From assembly GCA_009937615.1 (NCBI GenBank), contig JAACFB010000027.1, forward strand, positions 1-50,830: a stretch of DNA of 50,830 nt. The letters are read 5' to 3'. Source of the DNA: Gammaproteobacteria bacterium. GTDB taxonomy: Bacteria; Pseudomonadota; Gammaproteobacteria; Steroidobacterales; Woeseiaceae. Positions 26,475 to 35,602 of the stretch are shown here, piece after piece. The position numbers and the translations under genes are program-made. Numbering within the stretch: position 1 is the stretch's first letter; each line of letters opens with the position of its first letter. The notes below the pieces were generated by a model. It made no database searches, was not told the DNA's origin, and saw nothing but the letters and a program-made list of their open reading frames with translations.

Positions 26475-27793
26475 GCGCTCACAGCGTCGCTCTCGTCCAG
26501 AAGATCAGCCAGCGTTCTGTCGCCGACGGTCGTGCTCACTGCGGTATCGAGCCGGCTCCCGAGAGCCTTGATTTCCTTGGCCCACTTTGGATCCCGGTAC
26601 GATCCCGTTTCGCCATGCTCCCGGACGACCGCCAGGATGTCCTGCAGTCGTATTCGCGTCATCTCGCGACCCGGGACCAGCGCCTCGTCCTCGGTTGAGG
26701 TAAGCAAACCGACGTCCTCGAGTCCCGCGACGATCGGCGTCAGAGTAATCGATGGAATCTTGAGAGACCGGGCCAGCGACTGAACCGTTATGGTCTTGCT
26801 TGCGTCACGAAAGGCACGGCCAACCAGGAACATGATATTGAGTGCCAGCTTTTCGCGCATCGCATTGGACAAGCGCGGCTCCCGGCGGCCGATTTTCAGA
26901 AACGCCGGATTTTGATGATAGAAAGCGAGCTGTGCGCCGACGAGCAGGACCAGCCAGTTCAGGTACAACCAGATCAGTGTCGTGATCGCCACGGCGAAGC
27001 CGGAATAAATGAGCAGCGTGCGCGTTGAATAAACGACGAAGGATGCAAAAATAACGCTGATGCTGGCCCAGATGAACCCGCCGGCAATACCGCCGATCAA
27101 TGCCGAACGAAAGCGGACCCCGGTATTCGGCATGTACATGTACAGGAACGTGAACACACCCGTCACAAGCAGGTAGGGCGTCAGTTTGCTGGTCATCCTG
27201 AATACGGGTTCCAGCCAGGCAATGGTCTGGAAAAACTGCACGATCGTATTGCTGCCAAGCGATGCGATCATGCTGAGGGCGATCACCATGACGACCGGGC
27301 CGATCAGCATGACCACCATGTACTCGGTCAGGCGACGTGCAAAATTGCGGCGTTTTGAGACATGCCAGACGTAATTGAAGCTCTCCTCGACTTTCTGCAC
27401 CATCGATACGGCCGTGTAGATGAAGAAAGCCAGGCTGATGCCACCGAGAACGCCGCCCTTGACGTTGTCGACGAGGTTGATGACCTGCCGGGTAATCTCC
27501 GCTCCCTGCTGGCCCAGCGGTTCCAGGGCTTTGAACAGCAGCGGCTCGAGTTCGTTGTGTACACCGAAACCCTTGAGAACTGAAAAACTGAAAGCAATCA
27601 GCGGCACAACCGACAGCAAGGTCGTGTAAACGAGGCTCATCGAGCGCATCATGAGCTGGCCAGCAAACATGTCGCGCAGCAGCGCATAAAGGTAACGCAG
27701 CACGTTTGCGGCAAACCGGCCCCAGAGGCCCCGCTGCTCGAGCAGGTCGCCCCAGATGAGCTGGTCGAGTCGGTTACGTAGCGTCGTAATCAT
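26471..27793 (-). CDS. YihY/BrkB family membrane protein
   Basis: This is a 440-residue inner-membrane protein. I chose the ATG at 27793 (MITTLRNRLDQLIW); the frame is open to 27814 but would run into the divergent gene. About six transmembrane helices lie at residues 30-290, with the family landmarks PLIAFSFSVLKGFG, VQKVEESFNYVWHVSKRRNF and YRFMPNTGV-like MYMPNTGVRFRSAL. The soluble C-terminal part (about 310-440) includes a winged-helix-like segment, SLARSLKIPSITLTPIVAGL. The family was once misnamed ribonuclease BN. Its role is unclear. Confidence 0.88.
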   Translation of the reverse strand: MITTLRNRLDQLIWGDLLEQRGLWGRFAANVLRYLYALLRDMFAGQLMMRSMSLVYTTLLSVVPLIAFSFSVLKGFGVHNELEPLLFKALEPLGQQGAEITRQVINLVDNVKGGVLGGISLAFFIYTAVSMVQKVEESFNYVWHVSKRRNFARRLTEYMVVMLIGPVVMVIALSMIASLGSNTIVQFFQTIAWLEPVFRMTSKLTPYLLVTGVFTFLYMYMPNTGVRFRSALIGGIAGGFIWASISVIFASFVVYSTRTLLIYSGFAVAITTLIWLYLNWLVLLVGAQLAFYHQNPAFLKIGRREPRLSNAMREKLALNIMFLVGRAFRDASKTITVQSLARSLKIPSITLTPIVAGLEDVGLLTSTEDEALVPGREMTRIRLQDILAVVREHGETGSYRDPKWAKEIKALGSRLDTAVSTTVGDRTLADLLDESDAVSA

Positions 27794-27807
27794 CGCAGCG
27801 CTAGTAT

Positions 27808-28626
27808 ATGTCAATGACGAGCGCCAGCGGTTACGCCCAACGCATTGTATGCATGACCGAGGAAACGACTGAGACGCTTTACGAGCTTGGCGCGGAGGAC
27901 CGAATCGTTGGTATATCGGGATTTACGGTCAGGCCGGCGAGGGCGCGCAAGGAGAAGCCGAGGGTTTCCGCTTTCACCAGCGCCAAGATCGACAAGATCC
28001 TCGCCCTGGAACCTGATCTCGTTCTGGGCTTCTCTGATCTGCAGGCTGATATCGCCGCCGAACTGATTCGCCGCGGCGTTGCCGTGCACGTTTTCAATCA
28101 GCGTAGTGTGCCGGGCATTCTCGCGATGATCAGAACTCTCGGAGGCCTGATCGGCGAGCAGGACAAGGCAGCGAACTATGCCGACGATCTCGCAGAGGGC
28201 CTGGAGGCGATTCGGCGCGAGGCCGTCACGGCCGGGCGCAGACCGACCGTCTACTTTGAGGAGTGGGACGAGCCGCAGATCTCTTGCATTCGCTGGGTCT
28301 CCGAACTGATTGGCGTTGCTGGTGGTGACGACTGTTTTCCCGAACTCGCCAAGCAGTCGCTGGGCAAGGATCGGATTATCGCCGATCCGGAAGAAGTCGT
28401 TCGTCGCAGCCCCGATATCATCATCGGTTCCTGGTGTGGCAAGAAATTCCGGCCGGAGCGCGTTGCGGAGCGCCCCGGCTGGGGCGTGATCCCCGCCGTG
28501 AGCAACAGTGAAATTCACGAGGTCAAGTCGGCGATGATCCTGCAGCCGGGTCCGGCGGCGCTGACTGACGGTGTTGCCAGGTTACGGAGCATAATCCGCG
28601 CGTGGCAATTACATCAGCCGGGCTGA
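27808..28626 (+). CDS. BtuF-like periplasmic-binding-fold protein without signal peptide
   Basis: This 272-residue protein has the fold of cobalamin/iron substrate-binding proteins: [26 protein letters not shown], then [33 protein letters not shown] and a second lobe ending [15 protein letters not shown]. The start region [11 protein letters not shown] is not a signal peptide, so it would be cytosolic unless the start is wrong. No BtuC or BtuD genes are near. It starts 14 bases from divergent yihY and overlaps the end of convergent purC by 18 bases. Signal-less homologues are widely annotated as cobalamin-binding proteins. Confidence 0.8.
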   Translation: MSMTSASGYAQRIVCMTEETTETLYELGAEDRIVGISGFTVRPARARKEKPRVSAFTSAKIDKILALEPDLVLGFSDLQADIAAELIRRGVAVHVFNQRSVPGILAMIRTLGGLIGEQDKAANYADDLAEGLEAIRREAVTAGRRPTVYFEEWDEPQISCIRWVSELIGVAGGDDCFPELAKQSLGKDRIIADPEEVVRRSPDIIIGSWCGKKFRPERVAERPGWGVIPAVSNSEIHEVKSAMILQPGPAALTDGVARLRSIIRAWQLHQPG

Positions 28627-29496
28627 TGCCTCCTGGTACTTCTCACTCGTTTGCCGCAGCACGTCAGCGGGTAACTCGGGTCCCGGCGCTGTCCTGTCCC
28701 AGTCCAGCGTGTCGAGATAATCGCGAACGAACTGCTTGTCGAAACTCGGCGGGCTGATGCCCACGGCATAGCGGTCGACGGGCCAGAATCGCGATGAGTC
28801 CGGGGTCAGCACTTCGTCGATCAGAAACAGGCGACCCTCATCGTCGAGGCCGAACTCGAATTTTGTGTCGGCTATGATGATGCCGCGCTCGAGCGCATAA
28901 GCGGCCGCCCGCTGGTAAACCGCGATTGACAGTTCCTGGACTCGCTGGGCGAGTTTCTCCCCAATCAGTTCCACGACCGCGTCATAGCTGATGTTTTCGT
29001 CATGCGCGCCGGCCTCGGCTTTTGTGGCCGGCGTAAACAGGGTCTGGGGTAGCTGCTCCGCCTGTCTGAGACCGGGCGGCAAGCGGATTCCGCAGACCTG
29101 TCCCGAGGCCTGATAATCGCGCCAGCCCGAGCCAATCAGGTAGCCACGGACTACGGCCTCGATCGGCAACGGCTTCAGGCGCTTCACGACCAATGAGCGG
29201 CCACGCAACGACGGCAGAATATCGGCGTCCTCGACGACATCGTCCACGGTCCGATCTGTCAGGTGGTTGTCGACGAGGTCCGTCATCATGCGGAACCAGA
29301 ACACCGAGAGCCGTGTCAGTATCTGGCCCTTCATAGGCACCGGATCCGGCATAACGACATCATAGGCGGACAGCCGATCTGTCGTGACGATCAGCAGGTG
29401 ATCCTCATCAACGCTGTATATGTCACGCACTTTGCCGCGCCCGATCAGGGGCAGGCCGGGGATCATGGATTCGAACAGCGTGTCCTGAGAATTCAT
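28609..29496 (-). CDS. purC: SAICAR synthase
   Basis: This 295-residue enzyme joins CAIR and aspartate with ATP. It has the [21 protein letters not shown] opening in outline, then [19 protein letters not shown] and [25 protein letters not shown]. It belongs to the longer (about 300-residue) type also found in yeast, rather than the 237-residue enteric type. It is separated from purEK by 4 kb and overlaps the end of the convergent BtuF-like gene. Confidence 0.95.
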   Translation of the reverse strand: MNSQDTLFESMIPGLPLIGRGKVRDIYSVDEDHLLIVTTDRLSAYDVVMPDPVPMKGQILTRLSVFWFRMMTDLVDNHLTDRTVDDVVEDADILPSLRGRSLVVKRLKPLPIEAVVRGYLIGSGWRDYQASGQVCGIRLPPGLRQAEQLPQTLFTPATKAEAGAHDENISYDAVVELIGEKLAQRVQELSIAVYQRAAAYALERGIIIADTKFEFGLDDEGRLFLIDEVLTPDSSRFWPVDRYAVGISPPSFDKQFVRDYLDTLDWDRTAPGPELPADVLRQTSEKYQEASARLM

Positions 29497-29629
29497 GGTT
29501 ATGGTATTCAGCCGTTTGCCAGCGCGCTACGGATGATCGCCGCAAAGCGCGGGCGTGGCAAGCTGCACCAATAGGAAAGCTGTCGCACACACGTTAGGAT
29601 TACGCAACGATCGCTTGCGAGAGTGCGTG

Positions 29630-30424
29630 GTGTACTGGGGTAAAGTCATAGGCACACTGGCCGGGATGGCGACCCTGAAGCCGTGGTTCGCGCTGCTCGG
29701 TTTGTTTATAGGTCACCAGTTCGATCGCGGATTTGCGGAAAGATACCGGAACTTTGAACAACAGGGCGCTGCCGCCGGCCACCTGCCGGACGACTACCTG
29801 CGTTCGCTGTTCCAGGCGATGGGGCATATTGCGAAGAGCGACGGCCGGGTCAGCGAGGCAGAAATACGCGCGACGCGTGCGGTCATGCATCGCCTGGGAC
29901 TCGCGCCGGCGAAAGTTCGTAATGCAATCAACTGGTTCGACGATGGCAAGCGCCCCGGGTTTGACGTCTTGCCGGCGATTCACCGCCTTCGACGTGGACC
30001 GGCACGCAAACCCGAACTGCGAATGTTGTTCGTGCGGCTGTTGCTCGAGGTGGCCCTGGCCAAGGATCACCTGCCCAAGCAGGAGCGCGCGCTGATCTGG
30101 AGCATTTGCTCAGCACTCGAGATCGGACGAGTAGAGCTTGCACAGCTGGAGGCAATGATTCGGGCGCAAAAGGGGTTCAGGCACTCACCCGAAGGCAATG
30201 CGGATGCCCGGCGTGTACGCAACGCGTACCGGACCCTGGGTGTCGACGAGTCGACCACGAACGACGAGATCAAGAAAGCCTACCGGCGCCTGATGAGTAA
30301 AAACCACCCGGACAAGATTGTGTCGCGAAAACCTGATGCGAGTGACATGGCGGATGCCGAAAGGCGCACGCGGGAGATTCGGAGCGCGTACGAAATGCTC
30401 AAGGCCCGACGGTCAATTCGCTGA
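29630..30424 (+). CDS. djlA: DjlA-type co-chaperone (TerB-like plus J domain)
   Basis: This is a 264-residue protein from GTG 29630, chosen because family members begin M-x-YWGK and GAGAG lies six bases upstream. A short N-terminal membrane-spanning segment with [21 protein letters not shown] (glycine-containing, as in DjlA) is followed by a TerB-like helical domain at about 50-180. The C-terminal J domain (about 195-264) has an intact HPD in NHPDKIVS. DjlA anchors DnaK activity at the inner membrane and influences capsule and envelope stress. The next gene is rpe. Confidence 0.9.
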   Translation: MYWGKVIGTLAGMATLKPWFALLGLFIGHQFDRGFAERYRNFEQQGAAAGHLPDDYLRSLFQAMGHIAKSDGRVSEAEIRATRAVMHRLGLAPAKVRNAINWFDDGKRPGFDVLPAIHRLRRGPARKPELRMLFVRLLLEVALAKDHLPKQERALIWSICSALEIGRVELAQLEAMIRAQKGFRHSPEGNADARRVRNAYRTLGVDESTTNDEIKKAYRRLMSKNHPDKIVSRKPDASDMADAERRTREIRSAYEMLKARRSIR

Positions 30425-30492
30425 GCCGATCCGGGGCCTGTCCTACCGGCGCCACCTCAGGTACATTTGCCAGCTACACGAAGGAAAACGCC

Positions 30493-31161
30493 GTGCCACC
30501 ACTTATTGCACCATCGATACTTTCTGCAGATTTCGCGCGTCTTGGTGAGGATGTTCGCGCCGTACTTGATGCGGGTGCGGATATCGTGCACTTCGATGTC
30601 ATGGATAATCATTTTGTACCGAACCTGACGATCGGCCCCCTGCTGTGCGACGCGTTGCGCAATTTCGGCATCGAAGCGCCGATTGATGTTCACCTGATGG
30701 TCGAGCCCGTGGACCGTATCATTCCTGATTTTGCCAAAGCCGGAGCGAGCTACATAACGTTTCATCCGGAAGCGAGCCGGCATATTGATCGATCGCTTGC
30801 CTTGATTCGCGAGCAGGGCTGCAAAGCCGGCCTGGTATTCAATCCCGCGACGCCGCTGCACTGTCTGCACCACGTGATCGACAAGGTCGATATGGTGTTG
30901 ATCATGTCGGTAAATCCCGGTTTCGGCGGACAGGCATTTATTCCTACCGCGCTCGACAAGCTACGCGAGGCGCGTGAGATCATCGATGCCAGCGGCCGCG
31001 AGATTCGTCTCGAAATCGACGGCGGCGTCAAGGTCGACAATATCGGCCAGATTGCCGCTGCAGGGGCGGACACATTTGTTGCGGGCTCGGCAATATTCGG
31101 AAGCGCCGATTACGCGGCCACGATAGCCGCGATGCGGGACGAAATCGGAAAAGCGCCTTAG
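30493..31161 (+). CDS. rpe: Ribulose-phosphate 3-epimerase
   Basis: This is a 222-residue TIM-barrel enzyme of the pentose-phosphate pathway. It starts at GTG 30493 with [16 protein letters not shown]. It has the metal/catalytic motifs [32 protein letters not shown] and EIDGGVK. A terminator follows. In many relatives, gph and trp genes lie between rpe and crp; here they are absent. Confidence 0.97.
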   Translation: MPPLIAPSILSADFARLGEDVRAVLDAGADIVHFDVMDNHFVPNLTIGPLLCDALRNFGIEAPIDVHLMVEPVDRIIPDFAKAGASYITFHPEASRHIDRSLALIREQGCKAGLVFNPATPLHCLHHVIDKVDMVLIMSVNPGFGGQAFIPTALDKLREAREIIDASGREIRLEIDGGVKVDNIGQIAAAGADTFVAGSAIFGSADYAATIAAMRDEIGKAP

Positions 31162-31173
31162 CTGAGAACCTGG

Positions 31174-31201
31174 CCCGCTGCTAACCGCTGCGGCGGGTTT
31201 T
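31174..31201 (+). terminator. Rho-independent terminator after rpe
   Basis: CCCGCTGC (31174-31181) pairs with GCGGCGGG (31190-31197), including one G-T pair. The loop is 8 bases and TTTT follows. It lies 13 bases past the rpe stop and just before the convergent end of crp. Confidence 0.75.
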
Positions 31202-31205
31202 GACC

Positions 31206-31859
31206 TCAGAAGTTGCGGTTCGGTCGCGCGCCGAAGACAACAATCGTTTTGCCGCTTGCGGTCACGAGACCCTGCTCTTCGAGTACTTTGAGTACCCGTC
31301 CCGCCATCTCGCGCGAGCACCCGACCAACCGGCTCAGCTCCTGACGGCTGACCTTGATCTGCATGCCGTCCGGGTGGGTCATTGCGTCGGGCTCGTTACA
31401 CAGGTCCATGATGGCATGTGCGACGCGACCTGTTACGTCGACGAAAGCGAGATCCCCGAGCTTGCGATTGGTTCGATCGAGACGGGTCGCAAGCTGCGTT
31501 GCCAGTTCGAAGACGAGCCCGGGGCTTTCGCTTGCGATCTGCCGAAAGCGCGGATAGGTCATCTCGGCGATTTCGCTCTCAGTGCGCGTACGCACCCAGG
31601 CGCTGCGCGTTGGCTGCTCATAAAACAGGCCCATCTCACCGAAGAACTGCCCCTTGTTGAGGTAGGCGAGAACCATCTCGTTGCCGTCTTCGTCTTCGAT
31701 CATCACCTCGACCGAACCGTCGACGATGTAATACAAGACATCCGGCAAATCGCCTGCATGGATCATGACCGTCTTGGATGGAACCGTCCGTACGCGGCAG
31801 TAGCTCAGGAAACGGTTGATCGCCGGTATTTCACTCAGGGTTCTCGCTGTTGTTTGCAT
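31206..31859 (-). CDS. Crp/Vfr/Clp-type global transcription regulator
   Basis: This is a 217-residue protein from the ATG at 31859 (AAGGA seven bases upstream). The cyclic-nucleotide domain has FFGEMGLF and RSA (R85, S86, matching E. coli R82/S83). The long helix has T130-N131 where E. coli CRP has T127-S128, so one cAMP contact is changed. The helix-turn-helix SRQELSRLVGCSREMAGRVLK keeps the R-E-x-x-x-R DNA contacts. Relatives bind cAMP (Vfr) or c-di-GMP (Clp). The ligand here is uncertain. It follows coq7 on the same strand after about 90 bases. Confidence 0.9.
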   Translation of the reverse strand: MQTTARTLSEIPAINRFLSYCRVRTVPSKTVMIHAGDLPDVLYYIVDGSVEVMIEDEDGNEMVLAYLNKGQFFGEMGLFYEQPTRSAWVRTRTESEIAEMTYPRFRQIASESPGLVFELATQLATRLDRTNRKLGDLAFVDVTGRVAHAIMDLCNEPDAMTHPDGMQIKVSRQELSRLVGCSREMAGRVLKVLEEQGLVTASGKTIVVFGARPNRNF

Positions 31860-31950
31860 GGACAAATCCTTAATGCGGGCGCGGTCTCTCTTTTAATACA
31901 GTTAGCAACGAAGGGCAAGCTAAGTCCGTGTTTTTTATGCGATCGTGAGG

Positions 31951-32595
31951 CTACAAACGATAGGCTGTCGTTGTCATTACCTTGGCGGTCAGCCGCATGA
32001 GTCGCTTGATCGGCAGTGGCAGGTCCGCGGCGCCCGCATTGACCGCGTCTTCGCCGTGGGCCTTTTCCTCCTCGCGCATCCTCTCGACAATGGCGCGGCT
32101 CCTGGCGTCTCGCTCCGGCAGCCGGTCCAGGTGTGCCGACAGGTGCTCGCATACCTGGTTTTCGGTTTCAGCAATAAAGCCCAGGCTCCAGCGATCGCCG
32201 AGGACGCCGCTTGCGGCGCCAATCGCGAAAGAACCGGCATACCAGAGAGGACTGAGCCGACTTGGCCGGGAGTCGAGTTCGCTGAGACGTTGTTCGCACC
32301 ACGCCAGGTGATCCAGCTCCTCCGTCGCTGCGCGCTGCATCTGCTCCTCGATTTCGGGGCTGCGGGCAACGGCAGCGTGGCCCTGGTAAAGCCCCTGCGC
32401 CGCGATCTCGCCGGCATGATTGACTCGCATCAGCCCTGCCGAGTGTTGGCGCTGCCCGGGATCAAGTTCGCCTGCGGGAATATCGCCCGCCGGATTCTGT
32501 CGCGCAGATCTGCCGACCGGCGACGCAACGGTGCGCAGTGCGTTATCGATTCCGGCGAGGAGTTGGTCGAGCGGGGTCAGGTCGCGTTCGGACAT
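31951..32595 (-). CDS. coq7: Ubiquinone C6-hydroxylase Coq7 (di-iron)
   Basis: This is a 214-residue protein. The ATG at 32595 ([13 protein letters not shown]) fits the family; the open frame extends upstream. Carboxylate/His ligands are visible in four helices: E63 ([12 protein letters not shown]), E93 and H96 ([11 protein letters not shown]), E145 ([10 protein letters not shown]), and E177 and H180 (REEEKAHG). It hydroxylates demethoxyubiquinol at C6, the role UbiF plays in enterics. It is near crp, as in Pseudomonas and Xanthomonas. Confidence 0.95.
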   Translation of the reverse strand: MSERDLTPLDQLLAGIDNALRTVASPVGRSARQNPAGDIPAGELDPGQRQHSAGLMRVNHAGEIAAQGLYQGHAAVARSPEIEEQMQRAATEELDHLAWCEQRLSELDSRPSRLSPLWYAGSFAIGAASGVLGDRWSLGFIAETENQVCEHLSAHLDRLPERDARSRAIVERMREEEKAHGEDAVNAGAADLPLPIKRLMRLTAKVMTTTAYRL

Positions 32596-32660
32596 GGGCG
32601 AAATTATAGCAATGCGCGGGATGTCAACGTATACTCCGCGGCGATTTTTTGGAGGCAATA

Positions 32661-33380
32661 ATGAGAATTCAAAGCACGGTAACACTACTGATCACGGTTC
32701 TTGCGGCGCCACTGATGGCGGCTGAAGAAGAGGCGCCGGAAAGCCCCTGGGCGGGCAAGGCCACCTTGGGCTATCTCGCGACATCGGGCAACACCGACAA
32801 TTCAAGTCTCAATTCCGGCCTTGAGGTCGGTTACACGACCGGTAGTTGGCGCCATGAACTGATTGCCAAGGCCATCAACTCGACCGAGGACAATGCGACA
32901 ACCGCTGAATCCTACGAAATGGCGTTCAAGAGCGAGCGAAATCTTTCGGACGCCAGTTTCCTGTTTGGGCGCCTGAACTGGCGCAACGACCGTTTCAGCG
33001 GCTATGACACCCAGTTCTCGCAGACGGTTGGTTACGGGCGCCGGCTGATCGACAAAGAGGCGCACAAGCTCAATGCGGAAATCGGTGCTGGTGCGCGGCA
33101 ATCCGACCTGGCCGATGGCACGAGCGAAAACGAGACTATTCTTCGCGGCGATCTGAAATACACCTGGCTGCTCGGTGAGAACTCCGAATTCCGGCAGAAT
33201 TTCGTCGTGGAATCCGGTTCTGCGAATACCTACGTGGAGTCGGTTACCGCGCTGTCCGCGAAGTTGCTGGGTAACCTGGCGCTCGTGGCGTCCTACACCG
33301 TCAAAAACAACTCCGACGTGCCGCCGCTGACCGAGAAGACGGACACCTATACGGCCTTGTCGCTGGAGTACATCTTCTGA
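32661..33380 (+). CDS. DUF481 outer-membrane beta-barrel protein
   Basis: This is a 239-residue protein from the ATG at 32661, preceded by GGAGG. The signal peptide ends LMAAEE. The rest alternates beta strands, with [40 protein letters not shown] and a C-terminal LSLEYIF ending in Phe, as outer-membrane proteins require. The family is called salt-induced outer-membrane protein or YdiY-like. The function is unknown. It is divergent from coq7 with only a 65-base gap. Confidence 0.88.
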   Translation: MRIQSTVTLLITVLAAPLMAAEEEAPESPWAGKATLGYLATSGNTDNSSLNSGLEVGYTTGSWRHELIAKAINSTEDNATTAESYEMAFKSERNLSDASFLFGRLNWRNDRFSGYDTQFSQTVGYGRRLIDKEAHKLNAEIGAGARQSDLADGTSENETILRGDLKYTWLLGENSEFRQNFVVESGSANTYVESVTALSAKLLGNLALVASYTVKNNSDVPPLTEKTDTYTALSLEYIF

Positions 33381-33472
33381 AGATCGGCGAGATTACTCTA
33401 AGTAGCTGAAATAAAAATAAAAAAGGGAGTTGAGGCGAAATGCTGCCGTTTGCCCCGATTAACCGGGATTGT

Positions 33473-33501
33473 TTGCAATGGGCGGGTGCCTCAAGTAGAA
33501 T
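33473..33501 (+). promoter_or_regulatory. Sigma-70 promoter of rplM-rpsI
   Basis: TTGCAA (33473-33478) and TAGAAT (33496-33501) are separated by exactly 17 bases. Transcription would begin near 33508, giving a leader of about 63 bases before rplM. Confidence 0.7.
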
Positions 33502-33514
33502 TTCGCGCCTTTCT

Positions 33515-33535
33515 GGCCTCCGGCAACCGGTGGCC
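33515..33535 (+). promoter_or_regulatory. Leader hairpin of rplM-rpsI mRNA
   Basis: GGCC-T-CCGG (33515-33523), loop CAA, then CCGG-T-GGCC (33527-33535) form a near-perfect stem in the predicted leader. In E. coli, L13 represses its own operon. This hairpin is a candidate target, which is an inference. Confidence 0.45.
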
Positions 33536-33570
33536 GCGACTGATACAATTCCCTACGGAAGACACAGATC

Positions 33571-34005
33571 ATGAAGACGTTTTCTGCCAAACCAGCAGAG
33601 GTACGCCGCGACTGGTACGTGGTTGATGCGACGGGCCAAACCCTGGGCCGCCTATCCACCGAGATCGCGCGCCGTTTGCGTGGCAAACACAAGCCCGAGT
33701 ACACGCCGCATGTCGATACGGGCGACTACATCGTTGTCGTCAATGCCGAGAAGATCCGGGTAACCGGAAACAAGCTCAAGGACAAGATGTATCATCATCA
33801 CACGGGATACATAGGCAACCTGAAGTCGACTTCGCTGGAGAAGTTGCTCGAGAAGGCGCCGGAGCGCGTGTTGCAGAACGCCGTGAAAGGCATGATGCCG
33901 CGCGGGCCTCTCGGAAGAAAAATGTATTCCAAGCTGCGGGTCTTCAAAGGCCCTGAACACGATCATGCTGCGCAGCAGCCGATCCCACTAGAAGTGAACG
34001 TCTGA
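33571..34005 (+). CDS. rplM: Ribosomal protein uL13
   Basis: This is a 144-residue 50S protein. It begins [20 protein letters not shown] and has [19 protein letters not shown] and [18 protein letters not shown], all canonical. It is co-transcribed with rpsI after a 31-base gap. Confidence 0.98.
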   Translation: MKTFSAKPAEVRRDWYVVDATGQTLGRLSTEIARRLRGKHKPEYTPHVDTGDYIVVVNAEKIRVTGNKLKDKMYHHHTGYIGNLKSTSLEKLLEKAPERVLQNAVKGMMPRGPLGRKMYSKLRVFKGPEHDHAAQQPIPLEVNV

Positions 34006-34036
34006 GGCCTGCGGGCTCCGGGCAAGAGGCAACGCA

Positions 34037-34429
34037 ATGAGTGACACCCAATTTTATGGTACCGGCCGTCGCAAGACGTCGACGGCGCGGGTATTCCTGA
34101 AGCCGGGCGGCGGCGAGATCACGGTCAACAATCGTCCGCTGGACACGTTCTTTGGCCGTAAGACGGCACGCATGATCGTTCGGCAGCCGCTGGAACTGAT
34201 GAACATGACGAACCAGTTTGATGTCAACGTCACGGTCAAGGGCGGTGGTACGACAGGACAGGCCGGCGCAATACGGCATGGACTGACACGCGCATTGATG
34301 CAGTACGACGAGTCGCTTCGTCCAACGCTGCGCAAAGCGGGCCTCGTGACTCGCGATGCCCGGGAAGTCGAGCGCAAAAAGGTTGGCCTTCGCAAAGCCC
34401 GTCGCGCGACGCAGTACTCGAAGCGGTAA
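34037..34429 (+). CDS. rpsI: Ribosomal protein uS9
   Basis: This is a 130-residue 30S protein with [33 protein letters not shown] and the basic C-terminus [16 protein letters not shown], whose last arginine reaches the P-site tRNA. The tRNA-Gln gene follows after 26 bases, with no terminator between. Confidence 0.98.
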   Translation: MSDTQFYGTGRRKTSTARVFLKPGGGEITVNNRPLDTFFGRKTARMIVRQPLELMNMTNQFDVNVTVKGGGTTGQAGAIRHGLTRALMQYDESLRPTLRKAGLVTRDAREVERKKVGLRKARRATQYSKR

Positions 34430-34455
34430 ACACGAGCAGCGTATCCGCCAGGATT

Positions 34456-34529
34456 TGGGGGATCGTCTAGCGGTAGGACTGCGGACTCTGACTCCGCCAA
34501 CCCAGGTTCGAATCCTGGTCCCCCAGCCA
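34456..34529 (+). tRNA. tRNA-Gln (anticodon CTG)
   Basis: This is a 74-base tRNA. The acceptor TGGGGGA (34456-34462) pairs with TCCCCCA (34519-34525), followed by G and an encoded CCA. The anticodon stem GCGGA/TCCGC encloses CT-CTG-AC, so the anticodon is CTG (34488-34490) and reads CAG. The T-arm contains GGTTCGAATCC. The U1-A72 pair is typical of tRNA-Gln. It is probably processed from the rplM-rpsI transcript. Confidence 0.97.
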
Positions 34530-34530
34530 A

Positions 34531-34567
34531 AACCAAAGCGGCCCCGAGAGGGGCCGTCTTGGTTTGG
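34531..34567 (+). terminator. Terminator after tRNA-Gln
   Basis: CGGCCCC (34539-34545) and GGGGCCG (34550-34556) pair around GAGA. The stem is extended by AACCAA/TTGGTT outside. TTGGTTT follows. It ends the rplM-rpsI-tRNA transcript. Confidence 0.8.
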
Positions 34568-34697
34568 GAAGAAAATTCAGGATCAGAACCTGGTTGGACA
34601 AAATCGCGCAGCGATTCTGGACGCGCGCAGTGCGCCCGGAGGGTGAGCGGCGCAGCCGCGAATCAACCGTGGTCACCTGCCGCCGCGGCACGCGTGG

Positions 34698-35102
34698 TCA
34701 GGAGCCCCCTTGCTGTGCCGGGCGATGCAGCCTCGCGTCGTGGGTTTGAAAATGTTCGCTGAACCAGCGCCGCAGGTCGTTCGAAAGCCGCGCCTGGTCA
34801 AAAGTCCCGCCATCCTCGATCTCGTCCATGATGTCGCGAAGGTCGTCCAGCAGCGCCTCGTGGTCTTGCTTATGTTCGCTGTAGGCCGGGTAGTGCGTCC
34901 GGCGCATCATCTTTTCCTCGAGCGCAAAGTGAGCTGCAATATGCGCATAGATGTCACCAAGCGATTCGACAACCCGGTCGTAACTCGCGCCCGCCTTTAC
35001 GGCACCGTGCAAGTCGTTGATCAGCGCGATCATTTCCTGGTGCTCATGATCGACCTCGGCAATGCCGGTCATAAAATCGTCCTGCCACTCGATCAAGGTC
35101 AT
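34698..35102 (-). CDS. Bacteriohaemerythrin
   Basis: This 134-residue four-helix protein binds O2 (and can bind NO) at a di-iron site. The ligands are in order: H21 in VDHEHQEM, H58 and E62 in HIAAHFALEEKMM, H77 and H81 in SEHKQDHE, H117 in SEHFQTHD and D122. It begins with EWQDDFMTGIAEVD, typical of the family. Its ATG overlaps the stop of the gene upstream (ATGA), making it the last gene of the haem-copper reductase run. It probably delivers or buffers the gas substrate, by inference. Confidence 0.93.
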   Translation of the reverse strand: MTLIEWQDDFMTGIAEVDHEHQEMIALINDLHGAVKAGASYDRVVESLGDIYAHIAAHFALEEKMMRRTHYPAYSEHKQDHEALLDDLRDIMDEIEDGGTFDQARLSNDLRRWFSEHFQTHDARLHRPAQQGGS

Positions 35103-35602
35103 CGAATACTGAAGCCTCCGTTTTTAGCCCTGAAAGTAATCGCCGCATAGCGCCCGGCTTGCAGCACGATGTCTTCAGAGAAAGTGTAGTCCCAACCCTC
35201 GCTGCGCGCCGAATCACGCAGGCGTACCGCGATTCGATACGGCCCCGGTGGCAGCTGCAGGCGCTCGTAAACGGAAGCCGGGCCGTCTTCCCAAAGCCCC
35301 GAAGGTGCTGCCTCGCGCCGCAATAGGATTCTGCCGTCGACATCGAGCTCGAGGTGCAGGGGCAAGCGCTCGCGCTCGCATAATTCGGGCCGCCGCATGT
35401 TTGGCGCCAGCTCGGCAATTTGAGCCGGTGAGAGCTGCACGCAGGGCTTGGCGCGCTCGGTCGCGTGGCTGAGAGACACCTTGAGGACTGCCATGTCGGC
35501 GGGCGCATATTCATAGCGGGGCCAGAAAGAGAAATAGCCAAGCAGCAGTGCGAACGCCGTGTAAGCGAGGGCCTGCACTCCATACCGCAACACGCTAAGC
35601 AC
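35099..35602 (-). CDS. Membrane-anchored protein of unknown function in the reductase operon
   Basis: This is a 167-residue protein from GTG 35602, chosen because AGGAG lies eight bases upstream and because the GTG overlaps the end of the cytochrome-b fusion gene by eight bases. One N-terminal transmembrane helix (YGVQALAYTAFALLLGYFSFW) is followed by a probably periplasmic domain. That domain is rich in beta-strand patterns (LHLELDVDGRILLRREA, RLQLPPGPYRIAVRLRD, DIVLQAGRYAAITFRAK). The family is not recognised. The overlap with both neighbours says it is part of the same complex or pathway. Confidence 0.75.
   Translation of the reverse strand: MLSVLRYGVQALAYTAFALLLGYFSFWPRYEYAPADMAVLKVSLSHATERAKPCVQLSPAQIAELAPNMRRPELCERERLPLHLELDVDGRILLRREAAPSGLWEDGPASVYERLQLPPGPYRIAVRLRDSARSEGWDYTFSEDIVLQAGRYAAITFRAKNGGFSIR

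Noticed and set aside
34054..34691. Minus-strand ORFs over the tRNA-Gln reading GGPGFEPGLAESES and GDQDSNLGWRSQ
   Set aside because: These are well-known spurious ORFs made by reading a tRNA gene and its flank backwards. The tRNA is clear.
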